A stretch of 33,018 nt of DNA from assembly GCA_028865305.1 (NCBI GenBank), contig JAGWKM010000013.1, forward strand, positions 1-33,018. Reading direction: 5' to 3'. A program made the position numbers and the translations under genes. Each line of letters opens with the position of its first letter. The first letter of the stretch is position 1. Below the pieces are notes generated by a model. It saw only the letters and a list, made by a program, of their open reading frames with translations. It did not search any database and was not told where the DNA came from. Below, one piece after another: positions 7,240-12,383 of the stretch. Source of the stretch: Patescibacteria group bacterium (lineage in GTDB: Bacteria > Patescibacteriota > Minisyncoccia > UBA6257 > 2-01-FULL-56-20).

Positions 7240-7844
7240 ATTTTTTGGGGGAGTTGGGCGCGGCTGGCGCGGACGCGGTCCAGGGCGGTTTCGAGTTTGG
7301 TTTCAAGGTCCCCGAGGAATTGATCAGGGTCGGAATCTTCCGGCATCACGAAATTGTAGTTCTCCTCGCCCAAATGGGTGAGGGCTTCGATGTGCTTTAC
7401 CGAGTCGGTAAAATTGAATTCGATCTGGGTTGAACCCAGCATTTTGCGCTGGCGGTATTTCACTTCATCGTATTCGCCGAATTTCCTCATTTCCCCAACC
7501 TGGCGGAGTAGTGAAATGTAACCCTTTGGCGACTGCAGAACGAAAGCCTTGGCTTCACGGAGGAGTTGCTCTTCCGACAGGATTTTCGGGTTTTGGCTTT
7601 TGACCCAACCAAGGACCTGGTCAGCAAACTCGATATACCGGCGGATGGTTGTCTCACTTATTTCACCGCAATAGGCCTCCATCATTTCCCCCCAGGCCCC
7701 ATGCTCACATTCAGCCTGGGCTTTGCCGAAGAAAATCCCGGCGAATAAAGCCGCCTCTTTGGAGGCTTGAAAATTTTGTCTGAATTTATTGTGGAGTTTT
7801 ATGGCATCCACCATCCACTTGGAGGCATTATTGGCGATTTTCAT
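7236..7844 (-). CDS. DUF3102-like early protein
   Basis: This 202-aa protein has residues about 27-80 reading ASKEAALFAGIFFGKAQAEC, EHGAWGEMMEAYCGEISETT and IRRYIEFADQVLGWV. This matches the DUF3102 pattern of a helical 'A...G..L..AK....HG.W..W....C..S..TA.RYM..A' domain found in phage and plasmid proteins that resemble ParB/KfrA-type DNA-associated factors. The C-terminal half is acidic and unrecognised. It is the second gene of the leftward operon: its start overlaps the end of the RHH gene and its end overlaps the next start. A DNA-associated role is inferred from the family only. Confidence 0.7.
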   Translation of the reverse strand: MKIANNASKWMVDAIKLHNKFRQNFQASKEAALFAGIFFGKAQAECEHGAWGEMMEAYCGEISETTIRRYIEFADQVLGWVKSQNPKILSEEQLLREAKAFVLQSPKGYISLLRQVGEMRKFGEYDEVKYRQRKMLGSTQIEFNFTDSVKHIEALTHLGEENYNFVMPEDSDPDQFLGDLETKLETALDRVRASRAQLPQKI

Positions 7845-8026
7845 TTGGTTTTCTTGGAAAGAATTTCAACCTGACCTGTCCGTTCCCATTCCTTGAGTTG
7901 GTTTTCCACGGCATTCCTGATGATGAAAGAGCATGTCAGGCCGTATTTCACGCGAATGGCATCAAGCCTCTTTTTGGTCTTGTTTGAGAAGCGAACAGGT
8001 ATGGATGAATCTAACGCAATCTTCAT
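7841..8026 (-). CDS. ribbon-helix-helix regulator, first gene of the early operon
   Basis: This 61-aa protein starts MKIALDSSIPVRFSNKTKKR and continues RLDAIRVKYGLTCSFIIRNA with a charged tail. A short beta strand (SIPVRFS), then helix A (NKTKKRLDAIRVKYG) and helix B (SFIIRNAVENQLKEWER), is the ribbon-helix-helix (CopG/Arc) layout, which binds DNA as a dimer. The longer frame back to 8104 runs through the promoter and was rejected in favour of the ATG at 8026. It is the promoter-proximal gene of the early operon and faces another RHH gene across 83 bp. It may play the part that Ner plays in Mu; this is inference. Confidence 0.72.
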   Translation of the reverse strand: MKIALDSSIPVRFSNKTKKRLDAIRVKYGLTCSFIIRNAVENQLKEWERTGQVEILSKKTK

Positions 8027-8034
8027 TCTGAAGT

Positions 8035-8053
8035 GAATGTAATACAAATGAAT
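8035..8053 (+). promoter_or_regulatory. operator-like site OL, overlapping the leftward early promoter
   Basis: The sequence fits GAATGTAnnACAnnnGAAT (fixed positions: GAATGTA, ACA, GAAT). The same 19-bp pattern occurs in opposite orientation at 8088-8106, with centres 53 bp apart, about five helical turns. The leftward promoter lies across it: on the minus strand ATTACA (8043-8038) preceded by TGT, and TTGCGC (8065-8060) 16 bp upstream. Transcription would begin a few bases before the ATG at 8026. The best candidates to bind here are the two flanking RHH proteins. Confidence 0.5.
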
Positions 8054-8074
8054 CGTTTCGCGCAAGAAAAAAGT

Positions 8075-8103
8075 TTGTTTTTTTTGTATTCGTGTGTTAT
8101 ACA
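8075..8103 (+). promoter_or_regulatory. rightward promoter of the divergent control region
   Basis: TTGTTT (8075-8080) and TATACA (8098-8103) are separated by 17 bp, with an extended -10 TG at 8095-8096, so this is a good sigma-70-type promoter. The expected start of transcription falls at about 8109-8111, on the ATG of the RHH gene (8110), which has no SD. The transcript would therefore be leaderless or nearly so. Confidence 0.55.
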
Positions 8104-8106
8104 TTC
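8088..8106 (-). promoter_or_regulatory. operator-like site OR, overlapping the rightward promoter
   Basis: Read on the minus strand this is GAATGTAnnACAnnnGAAT, the mirror copy of the site at 8035-8053, with all 14 fixed positions conserved. It covers the -10 hexamer of the rightward promoter, so a bound regulator would block it. Confidence 0.5.
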
Positions 8107-8109
8107 CTC

Positions 8110-8391
8110 ATGGCAGTGAATACAACCATGACCGTCCGCTTGAGTCAGGAGTCGTCCGAGCGGCTAAAACTCATTTCCATTCAGAGCGGACTTAGCTTTT
8201 CGGACTTGATCCGAATTGCGACAGAAAAAAATTTGGATGAAGTGGAATCGGCTGGAGGAATTTCCATTCCTTTGCGCGAACCCACTGTCCCTTACCGAAC
8301 GAATTCCGAACCATCCACTCAATCCCAAGCCCAAACAGCCAGCGGCAAACTCCTCAAAAAAGCAACCAGTGGTGTGATAAAAAAACCCTGA
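8110..8391 (+). CDS. ribbon-helix-helix regulator, likely phage repressor
   Basis: This 93-aa protein begins MAVNTTMTVRLSQESSERLK and continues LISIQSGLSFSDLIRIATEK. The strand TMTVRLS, helix A (QESSERLKLISIQSG) and helix B (SFSDLIRIATEKNLDEVE) are the ribbon-helix-helix fold. A low-complexity, Ser/Thr/Gln-rich linker and a basic tail follow. The frame opens at 8092, but the ATG at 8110 coincides with the predicted transcription start and was chosen. Being transcribed away from the early operon, it is the best candidate for the lysogeny repressor (the role of Mu c), although Mu-like repressors are normally of a different fold. Its tail also ends in a basic stretch, KLLKKATSGVIKKP. Confidence 0.72.
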   Translation: MAVNTTMTVRLSQESSERLKLISIQSGLSFSDLIRIATEKNLDEVESAGGISIPLREPTVPYRTNSEPSTQSQAQTASGKLLKKATSGVIKKP

Positions 8392-8403
8392 AAATGGAAA
8401 TTT

Positions 8404-8685
8404 ATGAAAATCACCTGCCCGGATTGCCAGCTACCGATTGAAATTGTCGATTCGCCCAAAATTAAGAAGCTCCAGAGCCAGGGAGATTTTTGGGGGAATT
8501 TCGCCATCCTCTCAGCCATTTTAGGGTTCATTATCCTCATAATCTCCCTTCCCAATCTGGCTGAGGAGAATTTCGGGATGCTTGGATTCTATGCATCTGG
8601 GGGCTTGATTGGATTTTCCCTATTCGCATATCTCCTTTCCCATATCATTTACCTGCGGCTGGATATACTTTCCCAGGCAAAATGA
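8404..8685 (+). CDS. small membrane protein with N-terminal zinc-ribbon half
   Basis: This 93-aa protein has an N-terminal MKITCPDCQLPIEIV with one CxxC knuckle, as at the start of zinc-ribbon proteins. Only one pair is present, so zinc binding may need a dimer. Two transmembrane helices follow (about residues 33-51, FAILSAILGFIILIISLPN, and about 61-82, FYASGGLIGFSLFAYLLSHI). It lies 12 bp after the RHH repressor gene on the same strand, so it is probably lysogenically expressed with it. Genes in that position often give superinfection exclusion; that is inference. Confidence 0.6.
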   Translation: MKITCPDCQLPIEIVDSPKIKKLQSQGDFWGNFAILSAILGFIILIISLPNLAEENFGMLGFYASGGLIGFSLFAYLLSHIIYLRLDILSQAK

Positions 8686-8834
8686 TTTTTACGATCGCCA
8701 TGGTTATTGGGTCAATTGGATGGATTTGGCTGGCTGTAAATACCCTCAAACGCATCCTGGATGAGGAGCTGGAGGAAGAAGCGCGGAGGCCCAGGAGGCG
8801 CAATCGTCGGGGATTCGGTGGGCGCTGGCGGTGA
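8682..8834 (+). CDS. small membrane-anchored basic protein
   Basis: A 50-aa frame starts MIFTIAMVIGSIGWIWLAVN, a single hydrophobic helix, and continues with an acidic patch (DEELEEEA) and an arginine-rich tail (RRPRRRNRRGFGGRWR). The ATG overlaps the stop of the preceding gene by four bases (ATGA), typical of true phage genes. The arginine tail should face the cytoplasm and could hold nucleic acid or lipid head groups. No family is recognised. Confidence 0.55.
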   Translation: MIFTIAMVIGSIGWIWLAVNTLKRILDEELEEEARRPRRRNRRGFGGRWR

Positions 8835-8865
8835 TTGGCCCTCATTTTCTCTCATTTTGACTGCC

Positions 8866-8973
8866 AAATCCGCCACGTGGCGGATTTGATCTTCAAAACC
8901 CCAATAAAAAGGCCGTTTTTTTGATGGCTTTCTCTCATTTTGATTCTTGGCCGGTTTTTCTCTCATTTTGATT
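8866..8973. repeat. 108-bp intergenic repeat, copy A, with 22-bp perfect palindrome
   Basis: The block begins with a perfect 22-bp palindrome (8866-8887, core CCGCCACGTGGCGG). It continues with a 29-bp stretch identical to copy B (containing CCCCAATAAAAAGGCCG and a run of seven T) and two copies of a TTTCTCTnATTnTGATT-like box. Ungapped comparison with 10259-10366 gives about 93 of 108 identical positions. It lies between the small membrane genes and the promoter at 9001. It may be a binding site, a terminator or a recombination seam. Confidence 0.85.
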
Positions 8974-9000
8974 CGGTGCTAAAAAAAGTGAAAATAATTG

Positions 9001-9029
9001 TTGCACAAAAATAAAAGAGGTGGTAATGT
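9001..9029 (+). promoter_or_regulatory. strong promoter in front of the cargo cassette
   Basis: TTGCAC (9001-9006), a 17-bp spacer and TAATGT (9024-9029) with extended -10 TG at 9021-9022 make a good sigma-70-type promoter. Transcription should begin near 9036. The -10 part and leader lie inside the 57-bp repeat that also opens the window. A six-codon leader frame (MNLSKK, 9047-9067) follows; whether it is translated is unclear, because its purine-rich site is only about two bases from the ATG. Confidence 0.6.
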
Positions 9030-9066
9030 AGTGGTGTTGGGAGGGAATGAACCTTTCCAAAAAATA
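9010..9066. repeat. 57-bp exact direct repeat, copy 2
   Basis: Identical to bases 1-57. It contains the -10 box, the transcription start region and a purine-rich GGGAGGG of the promoter that serves the gene at 9077. Confidence 0.9.
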
Positions 9067-9076
9067 GAAAGACAAT

Positions 9077-9490
9077 ATGAAAATCACAAATCAAACTAAT
9101 GCAGGCTGGATAGTCATTAACGGCTCAGGTTGGAACCATCACAAGACGGCCGATGTGCTCAATGGCATTTTGGCTGACTCAGCGGACACCCTCCCCATTG
9201 TTCCAATTGGTTACGCGGTTTTAGTGGCACCGATTAGCGACAAACCATTTGGGCTGCGTTGCGCCTTAGTCAAAGCTCAAGCCCGAAAGGTTGAGGTGAT
9301 TGACGGGGTGGATTACGATGACGGCCCCGCTGAGGGAGCGGGTGAGATGGATCAATGGGCATTCAATGTTTTCGGCTGCGAAGTCGAGCGCATCCACAGC
9401 GTTAAGGAGGAGCAGCAGTCGGAGGATGCCAGCCAATATTTTATTAAAGTTATTTCGGAACAGCTTTTAAAGCTCGCCATTCCTGCCTAA
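9077..9490 (+). CDS. hypothetical cargo protein
   Basis: This 137-aa protein begins MKITNQTNAGWIVINGSGWN. It is acidic, with no membrane segment, and has a Trp/Gly-rich N terminus, a stretch of probable beta structure (YAVLVAPISDKPFGLRCALV) and an acidic loop (DGVDYDDGPAEGAGEMD). No family is recognised. It is the first gene behind the promoter at 9001 and lies inside the segment bracketed by the 108-bp repeats, so it is probably an accessory ('moron') gene. An anti-defence or lysogenic-conversion role is possible but not shown. Confidence 0.65.
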   Translation: MKITNQTNAGWIVINGSGWNHHKTADVLNGILADSADTLPIVPIGYAVLVAPISDKPFGLRCALVKAQARKVEVIDGVDYDDGPAEGAGEMDQWAFNVFGCEVERIHSVKEEQQSEDASQYFIKVISEQLLKLAIPA

Positions 9491-9496
9491 AAAGCA

Positions 9497-9545
9497 ATCC
9501 CAAAAAAATAAACCGGGAGCAGGCCGCCCCCGGGTCAAAAACTAA
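9497..9545. repeat. degenerate copy of the start region of the gene at 10031, with hairpin
   Basis: About 45 bases here match 10037-10081 with a few changes and one gap: both read CCCAAAAAAA-TAAACC, a G-rich hairpin, then TCAAAAAC. The copy follows the end of the gene at 9077 just as the other follows the end of the gene at 9559. CCGGG (9513-9517) can pair with CCCGG (9529-9533). It may be a terminator or a relic of a duplication. Otherwise 9491-9558 holds no gene. Confidence 0.55.
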
Positions 9546-9558
9546 ATAAAGTAAAAAT

Positions 9559-10050
9559 ATGACAAACTTTAAAAGACACCAAGAAGTGAGCGACATCCAA
9601 AGCGAAACCGAATTGCAGAATTGCGCTCTACTCGCAGCTTATATTTTCGGCAAACCCGGAGGATGGTTCTTCCTTTGCAATGGAAGTGTTGATGGATTCA
9701 GTAATGACTACGCGTTAATTCATTCTACGCCAGGAAATATTGAATGCCACTCCGTTCAAGCGGTTTATTTGAACGGGGACGAATTATTTCAATCAGAATT
9801 GAGTGAAATTCTGGAGGATCAAGCAGCCAAAAATGGTGGTGAACGCCCCCCGGTTGAGACATTCACTGATGAGGAAAAGCAAGGTGCCATTGGGGCCCTC
9901 CGCGAAGCTGCCGAAGCTGAAGAAGTGGAAGATTTGGAGGAGTGGCTGGAAACCCTTTGCAATAATAGTCCCTCGGATGTTTCGTTTTGCGATTGGGCTG
10001 CCGTTGCGGCTGAAATAAAGCCCGAGAAAAATGAAGCCCAAAAAAAATAA
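9559..10050 (+). CDS. hypothetical acidic cargo protein
   Basis: This 163-aa protein begins MTNFKRHQEVSDIQSETELQ. The N-terminal half (LLAAYIFGKPGGWFFLCNGS, SNDYALIHSTPGNIECHSVQ) looks like a compact alpha/beta domain. The C-terminal half is a very acidic helix (LREAAEAEEVEDLEEWLETL). No family is recognised. The strong acidity recalls DNA-mimic anti-defence proteins, but that is only a resemblance of charge. Its end overlaps the start of the RHH gene at 10031. Confidence 0.65.
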   Translation: MTNFKRHQEVSDIQSETELQNCALLAAYIFGKPGGWFFLCNGSVDGFSNDYALIHSTPGNIECHSVQAVYLNGDELFQSELSEILEDQAAKNGGERPPVETFTDEEKQGAIGALREAAEAEEVEDLEEWLETLCNNSPSDVSFCDWAAVAAEIKPEKNEAQKK

Positions 10051-10282
10051 ACCCGGGGCAGGTCGTCCCCGCCTCAAAAACCCGGCGAACCTGTACATCA
10101 GCATCCGGGTCACTCCTGAGCGCAAATCCGCATATCAAGCGGCTGCCGCGCCTGACTCCATCACCAAATGGGTCGTGCGCACGCTGGATGCTTCCATCGG
10201 GAAATCCGGACCGTTTGATTCAGGTTCGGACCCTCTTTTTTCTCTCATTCTTTCTCCCAAATCCGCCACGTGGCGGATTTGA
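10031..10282 (+). CDS. third ribbon-helix-helix protein
   Basis: This 83-aa protein begins MKPKKNKPGAGRPRLKNPAN, with an AT-hook-like KPGAGRPR, then a strand and two helices (LYISIRVTPERKSAYQAAAA and SITKWVVRTLDASIGK), as in phage RHH proteins. The last codons (KSATWRI and stop) are written by the 22-bp palindrome of repeat copy B, so the C terminus may have been formed by insertion or duplication of that repeat. It overlaps the end of the upstream gene and probably regulates the cassette. The site it binds is unknown; the palindromes at 8866 and 10259 are plausible. Confidence 0.65.
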   Translation: MKPKKNKPGAGRPRLKNPANLYISIRVTPERKSAYQAAAAPDSITKWVVRTLDASIGKSGPFDSGSDPLFSLILSPKSATWRI

Positions 10283-10366
10283 AACCAAAAACCCCAATAA
10301 AAAGGCCGTTTTTTTGAGTGGTTTCTCTAGTTCTGATTTTTCGCCGGTTTTTCTCTAATTCTGATT
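10259..10366. repeat. 108-bp intergenic repeat, copy B, with 22-bp perfect palindrome
   Basis: Same architecture as copy A: palindrome 10259-10280, conserved 29-bp stretch with seven T, and two TTTCTCT boxes divided by GCCGGTTTTTCTCT. The stop codon of the gene at 10031 lies at the edge of the palindrome. About 15 of 108 positions differ from copy A, mostly in the spacers. Confidence 0.85.
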
Positions 10367-10421
10367 GGACAGGATTTGGCCCAACCCCATGCGATGATGG
10401 GGGCGTGATTTGGACCAATCA
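10362..10421. other. nested inverted repeats upstream of the exported protein
   Basis: TGATTGG (10362-10368) can pair with CCAATCA (10415-10421). Inside it CCCCAT (10385-10390) can pair with ATGGGG (10397-10402). With 10367-10489 lacking any gene other than an unlikely N-terminal extension, this could be the structured leader or control site of the gene at 10490. Confidence 0.4.
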
Positions 10422-10489
10422 TCTTCATGCAGCTTCCTGAAGGATTTGTCCGACCCAAAAAACAACCAACCGAAAATAAGGAGAATAAA

Positions 10490-11065
10490 ATGAAACTGAT
10501 ATTGGCTCTGATGGCGGCAGCAATGGTGGCCGTGGGCGCGCAGGCGCAGACGAATGTGGCTGGTGGCGTGGCAAACCTTTTGACGAACACTCCGTCGGGC
10601 GGCTGGTTCGCGAGCGCGGGGAGCTACCTCTCCAGCAGCAATCCAAATCTGCCGGTCCATGGTCAATTTGAGTTGGGCCTGGGGATGGCTTATCAATCCG
10701 GGGTGAATATTGGAGCTGATCTCAATATCCGCTGGAAGCCGGCCTTCACTGATCTCAGCACCAATTATGGGGTCGGATTTGAGAGCGTGACGCGCAACGC
10801 GGGGATTGCCGGCACCGTGGTGAGCGAGATGGTGGGGCCTTTCCTCTATTATCAGCCCACGTCGTTGCCGGATGCTGAGGTTAGCGCGGGGATTGATGGC
10901 GGGTACAGTCTCCTGGATCGCGGTGCGGCTTGCACTGGATATATCCAGGTCCTCAAGATGGCCACTCCGAACACTTACCTGGCAGCGAGGATTGCGATTG
11001 AGGAGGATGCAGGGGTTGTTTCGCCTGCGCCGGTCCTGACGGCTTACACCGGGGTCACCTTCTGA
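10490..11065 (+). CDS. exported protein, unknown function
   Basis: This 191-aa precursor starts MKLILALMAAAMVAVGAQAQ, a typical Sec signal peptide with probable cleavage after AQA (about residue 20). The mature part is Gly/Ser/Ala-rich with alternating strands (FELGLGMAYQSGVNIGADLN, IAGTVVSEMVGPFLYYQPTS), resembling a small outer-membrane or surface beta protein. The frame is open up to 10427, but the ATG at 10490 is preceded by AAGGAG at good distance and begins the signal. It is the first gene after repeat copy B. It probably changes the host surface; no family is recognised. Confidence 0.7.
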   Translation: MKLILALMAAAMVAVGAQAQTNVAGGVANLLTNTPSGGWFASAGSYLSSSNPNLPVHGQFELGLGMAYQSGVNIGADLNIRWKPAFTDLSTNYGVGFESVTRNAGIAGTVVSEMVGPFLYYQPTSLPDAEVSAGIDGGYSLLDRGAACTGYIQVLKMATPNTYLAARIAIEEDAGVVSPAPVLTAYTGVTF

Positions 11066-11068
11066 TTT

Positions 11069-11139
11069 ATTTCCGCCGACATGCCCCTTCTTTTCCTTTC
11101 AGAAGGGAAGGTGGCGTGATGAACCACCACGGCGGAAAT
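11069..11139 (+). ncRNA. predicted three-way-junction RNA structure
   Basis: Three helices close on each other: an outer stem of 10 bp (11069-11078 with 11130-11139), hairpin 1 of 7 bp (CCCTTCT 11085-11091 with AGAAGGG 11101-11107) and hairpin 2 of 5 bp (GGTGG 11110-11114 with CCACC 11124-11128). It follows the exported-protein gene by three bases and precedes the lipase gene by 32. It could be a processing or termination element or a 5' leader switch. No known RNA family was recognised. Confidence 0.45.
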
Positions 11140-11171
11140 TCCAAATTTTTCAAAACATTCCCCATAACTAC

Positions 11172-11984
11172 ATGTCCACAGACCTACCAGGAGTGAGCGG
11201 GAACGCGCCAGGCGGTAATGGCAGCATTACCAGCGCGTTCCCGCCGCCAGGGATGCCAACAGTGGCATTGGAGATGGCCCGGCTTTGTGCGGAGGCATAT
11301 CAAACCCACACAGTAGAGGACAGGGCCACACAAGCGGCAGCCAGCGTGACCCTCATTCAAGGCCAAATTGGTGTGAAGATCGTGGCGGCCTTCAAGGGGA
11401 GCAGCACTCCGCAGGATTTCATCCAGGACGCGAAGTTCGATTTGCGTATGCTGGGGTATTCCAATGCAGCCCATCCAGTGCGCGTTCATGCCGGGTTCCT
11501 GGAGGATATTTCGGCCATTGATACGGGCGTGACCCAACAAGTGCGGGGATTGATGAATCGGTTTCCAACGGCGAAATTGTGGATCACCGGACATTCCCTG
11601 GGAGGTGCGCTGGCGTTGCTCTATGCGGTTGAGGCGGTGCGGCTGGGCTTGCCGATCGCGTGGGTTTACACCTTTGGCCAGCCCCGCGTGGGCGATGCGG
11701 CTTGGGCTGCCATGTACGGTGGGTTTCTGGGACGCAAGACCGTCCGTGTGGTGGATGAGAATGATATTATCCCGCGCACGCCGCCCTGGTTGATGGGGTA
11801 CCGACATGCCGGCAACCTGGCTCTGATTGAGCCTTGGAATCATCTGGCATGGAATCCCGGGCTGCTTCGCAAATTGGCCAGCGATACCACCGGACTCTAT
11901 GAAGGCGTGATGCAACGCCAGGATGTGCTGATTCGAAACCATTTCATTGAGCAATACATTGCGCGGTTGCGCGTGTTGAATTGA
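11172..11984 (+). CDS. class 3 lipase (alpha/beta hydrolase)
   Basis: This 270-aa protein has the nucleophile elbow GHSLGG at residues 140-145 (Ser142), a following YTFGQPRVGD strand-loop typical of Lipase_3, Asp198 in DENDIIPRTPP, and a C-terminal His257 (RNHFIEQY) that would complete the triad. Fungal-type class 3 lipases hydrolyse acyl esters of lipids. There is no signal peptide, so it acts in the cytoplasm or is released at lysis. It stands where Mu-like phages often keep lysis genes, next to a membrane-anchored coiled-coil protein, so membrane disruption is a reasonable inference. No SD precedes the ATG at 11172. A second ATG at 11253 just before the conserved part is possible, which would place the strong hairpin at 11197-11244 in the leader. 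Confidence 0.82.
   Translation: MSTDLPGVSGNAPGGNGSITSAFPPPGMPTVALEMARLCAEAYQTHTVEDRATQAAASVTLIQGQIGVKIVAAFKGSSTPQDFIQDAKFDLRMLGYSNAAHPVRVHAGFLEDISAIDTGVTQQVRGLMNRFPTAKLWITGHSLGGALALLYAVEAVRLGLPIAWVYTFGQPRVGDAAWAAMYGGFLGRKTVRVVDENDIIPRTPPWLMGYRHAGNLALIEPWNHLAWNPGLLRKLASDTTGLYEGVMQRQDVLIRNHFIEQYIARLRVLN
11197..11244. other. very strong hairpin at the start of the lipase gene
   Basis: GCGGGAACGCGC (11197-11208) pairs perfectly with 11233-11244 (12 bp). Inside, GGTAATG (11214-11220) pairs with CATTACC (11225-11231) around a GCAG loop. The combination gives 19 base pairs in 48 bases, inside codons 9-25 of the annotated frame. It may control translation or mark a later start. Confidence 0.6.
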
Positions 11985-11990
11985 TTTTAC

Positions 11991-12383
11991 ATGACTCCCA
12001 ACATTCCTGAACTCACAACCTGGCATGCTGTGCTGGGGCTGCTCGGCATCATCGCCGTGGCGAATATGGTGCTGTGGTTTGTGTCCCTCACCAAGCAGGT
12101 GTTTGGCCGCAAACCGACGCTGGAAGAGGAGATGAATTCCAGCGCGAAAAGTTTGCGATCGGAAATTTACCAGGCCAAGAATTCAGCGCTCAAGGAAATG
12201 GGCTCGCGTTACGCGGCCATTGAAGCCAGGACGGCCATACTGGAGGCGCGACATGAGGAGATGCAGCTAGATCGTGAGCGCAAATGGAAGGAATTGCAGC
12301 ATGAGATCAGCGAGCTGCGGGAGACGATGGCTTTCATTCGCGGAAGATTTGAAAAAAAGGACCAACATGATTCGACCCGATAA
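11991..12383 (+). CDS. membrane-anchored coiled-coil protein (DUF2730-like, Mu gp25 position)
   Basis: This 130-aa protein has one N-terminal transmembrane helix (about residues 12-33, HAVLGLLGIIAVANMVLWFV) followed by a long charged coiled coil to the end (about 45-120). This is the architecture of DUF2730 proteins, which lie immediately before the winged-helix and small-terminase genes in Mu-like phages. It could also be an inner-membrane spanin or holin-like factor, given the lipase upstream. The order lipase, this gene, wHTH gene, DUF3486, terminase supports the gp25 assignment. Confidence 0.65.
   Translation: MTPNIPELTTWHAVLGLLGIIAVANMVLWFVSLTKQVFGRKPTLEEEMNSSAKSLRSEIYQAKNSALKEMGSRYAAIEARTAILEARHEEMQLDRERKWKELQHEISELRETMAFIRGRFEKKDQHDSTR

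Noticed and set aside
8902-8921. Classical rho-independent terminator at the seven-T run of the 108-bp repeat
   Set aside because: AAAAAGGCCG before the T-run does not form a GC-rich stem; the palindrome lies too far upstream of the T-run.
9047-9067. Six-codon leader peptide (MNLSKK) after the promoter at 9001
   Set aside because: The purine-rich site is too close to the ATG, and there is no run of one amino acid that would suggest attenuation; it is kept only as a remark.
11069-11139. Hammerhead-type ribozyme, because of the GTGATGA and GAAA sequences
   Set aside because: The core order and helices required (CTGATGA, stem II, GAAA, stem III) are not present; GTGATGA lies in a hairpin loop.
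11184-12026. Long minus-strand frame opposite the lipase gene
   Set aside because: The opposite strand carries the full lipase motifs; the antisense frame has no recognisable features.
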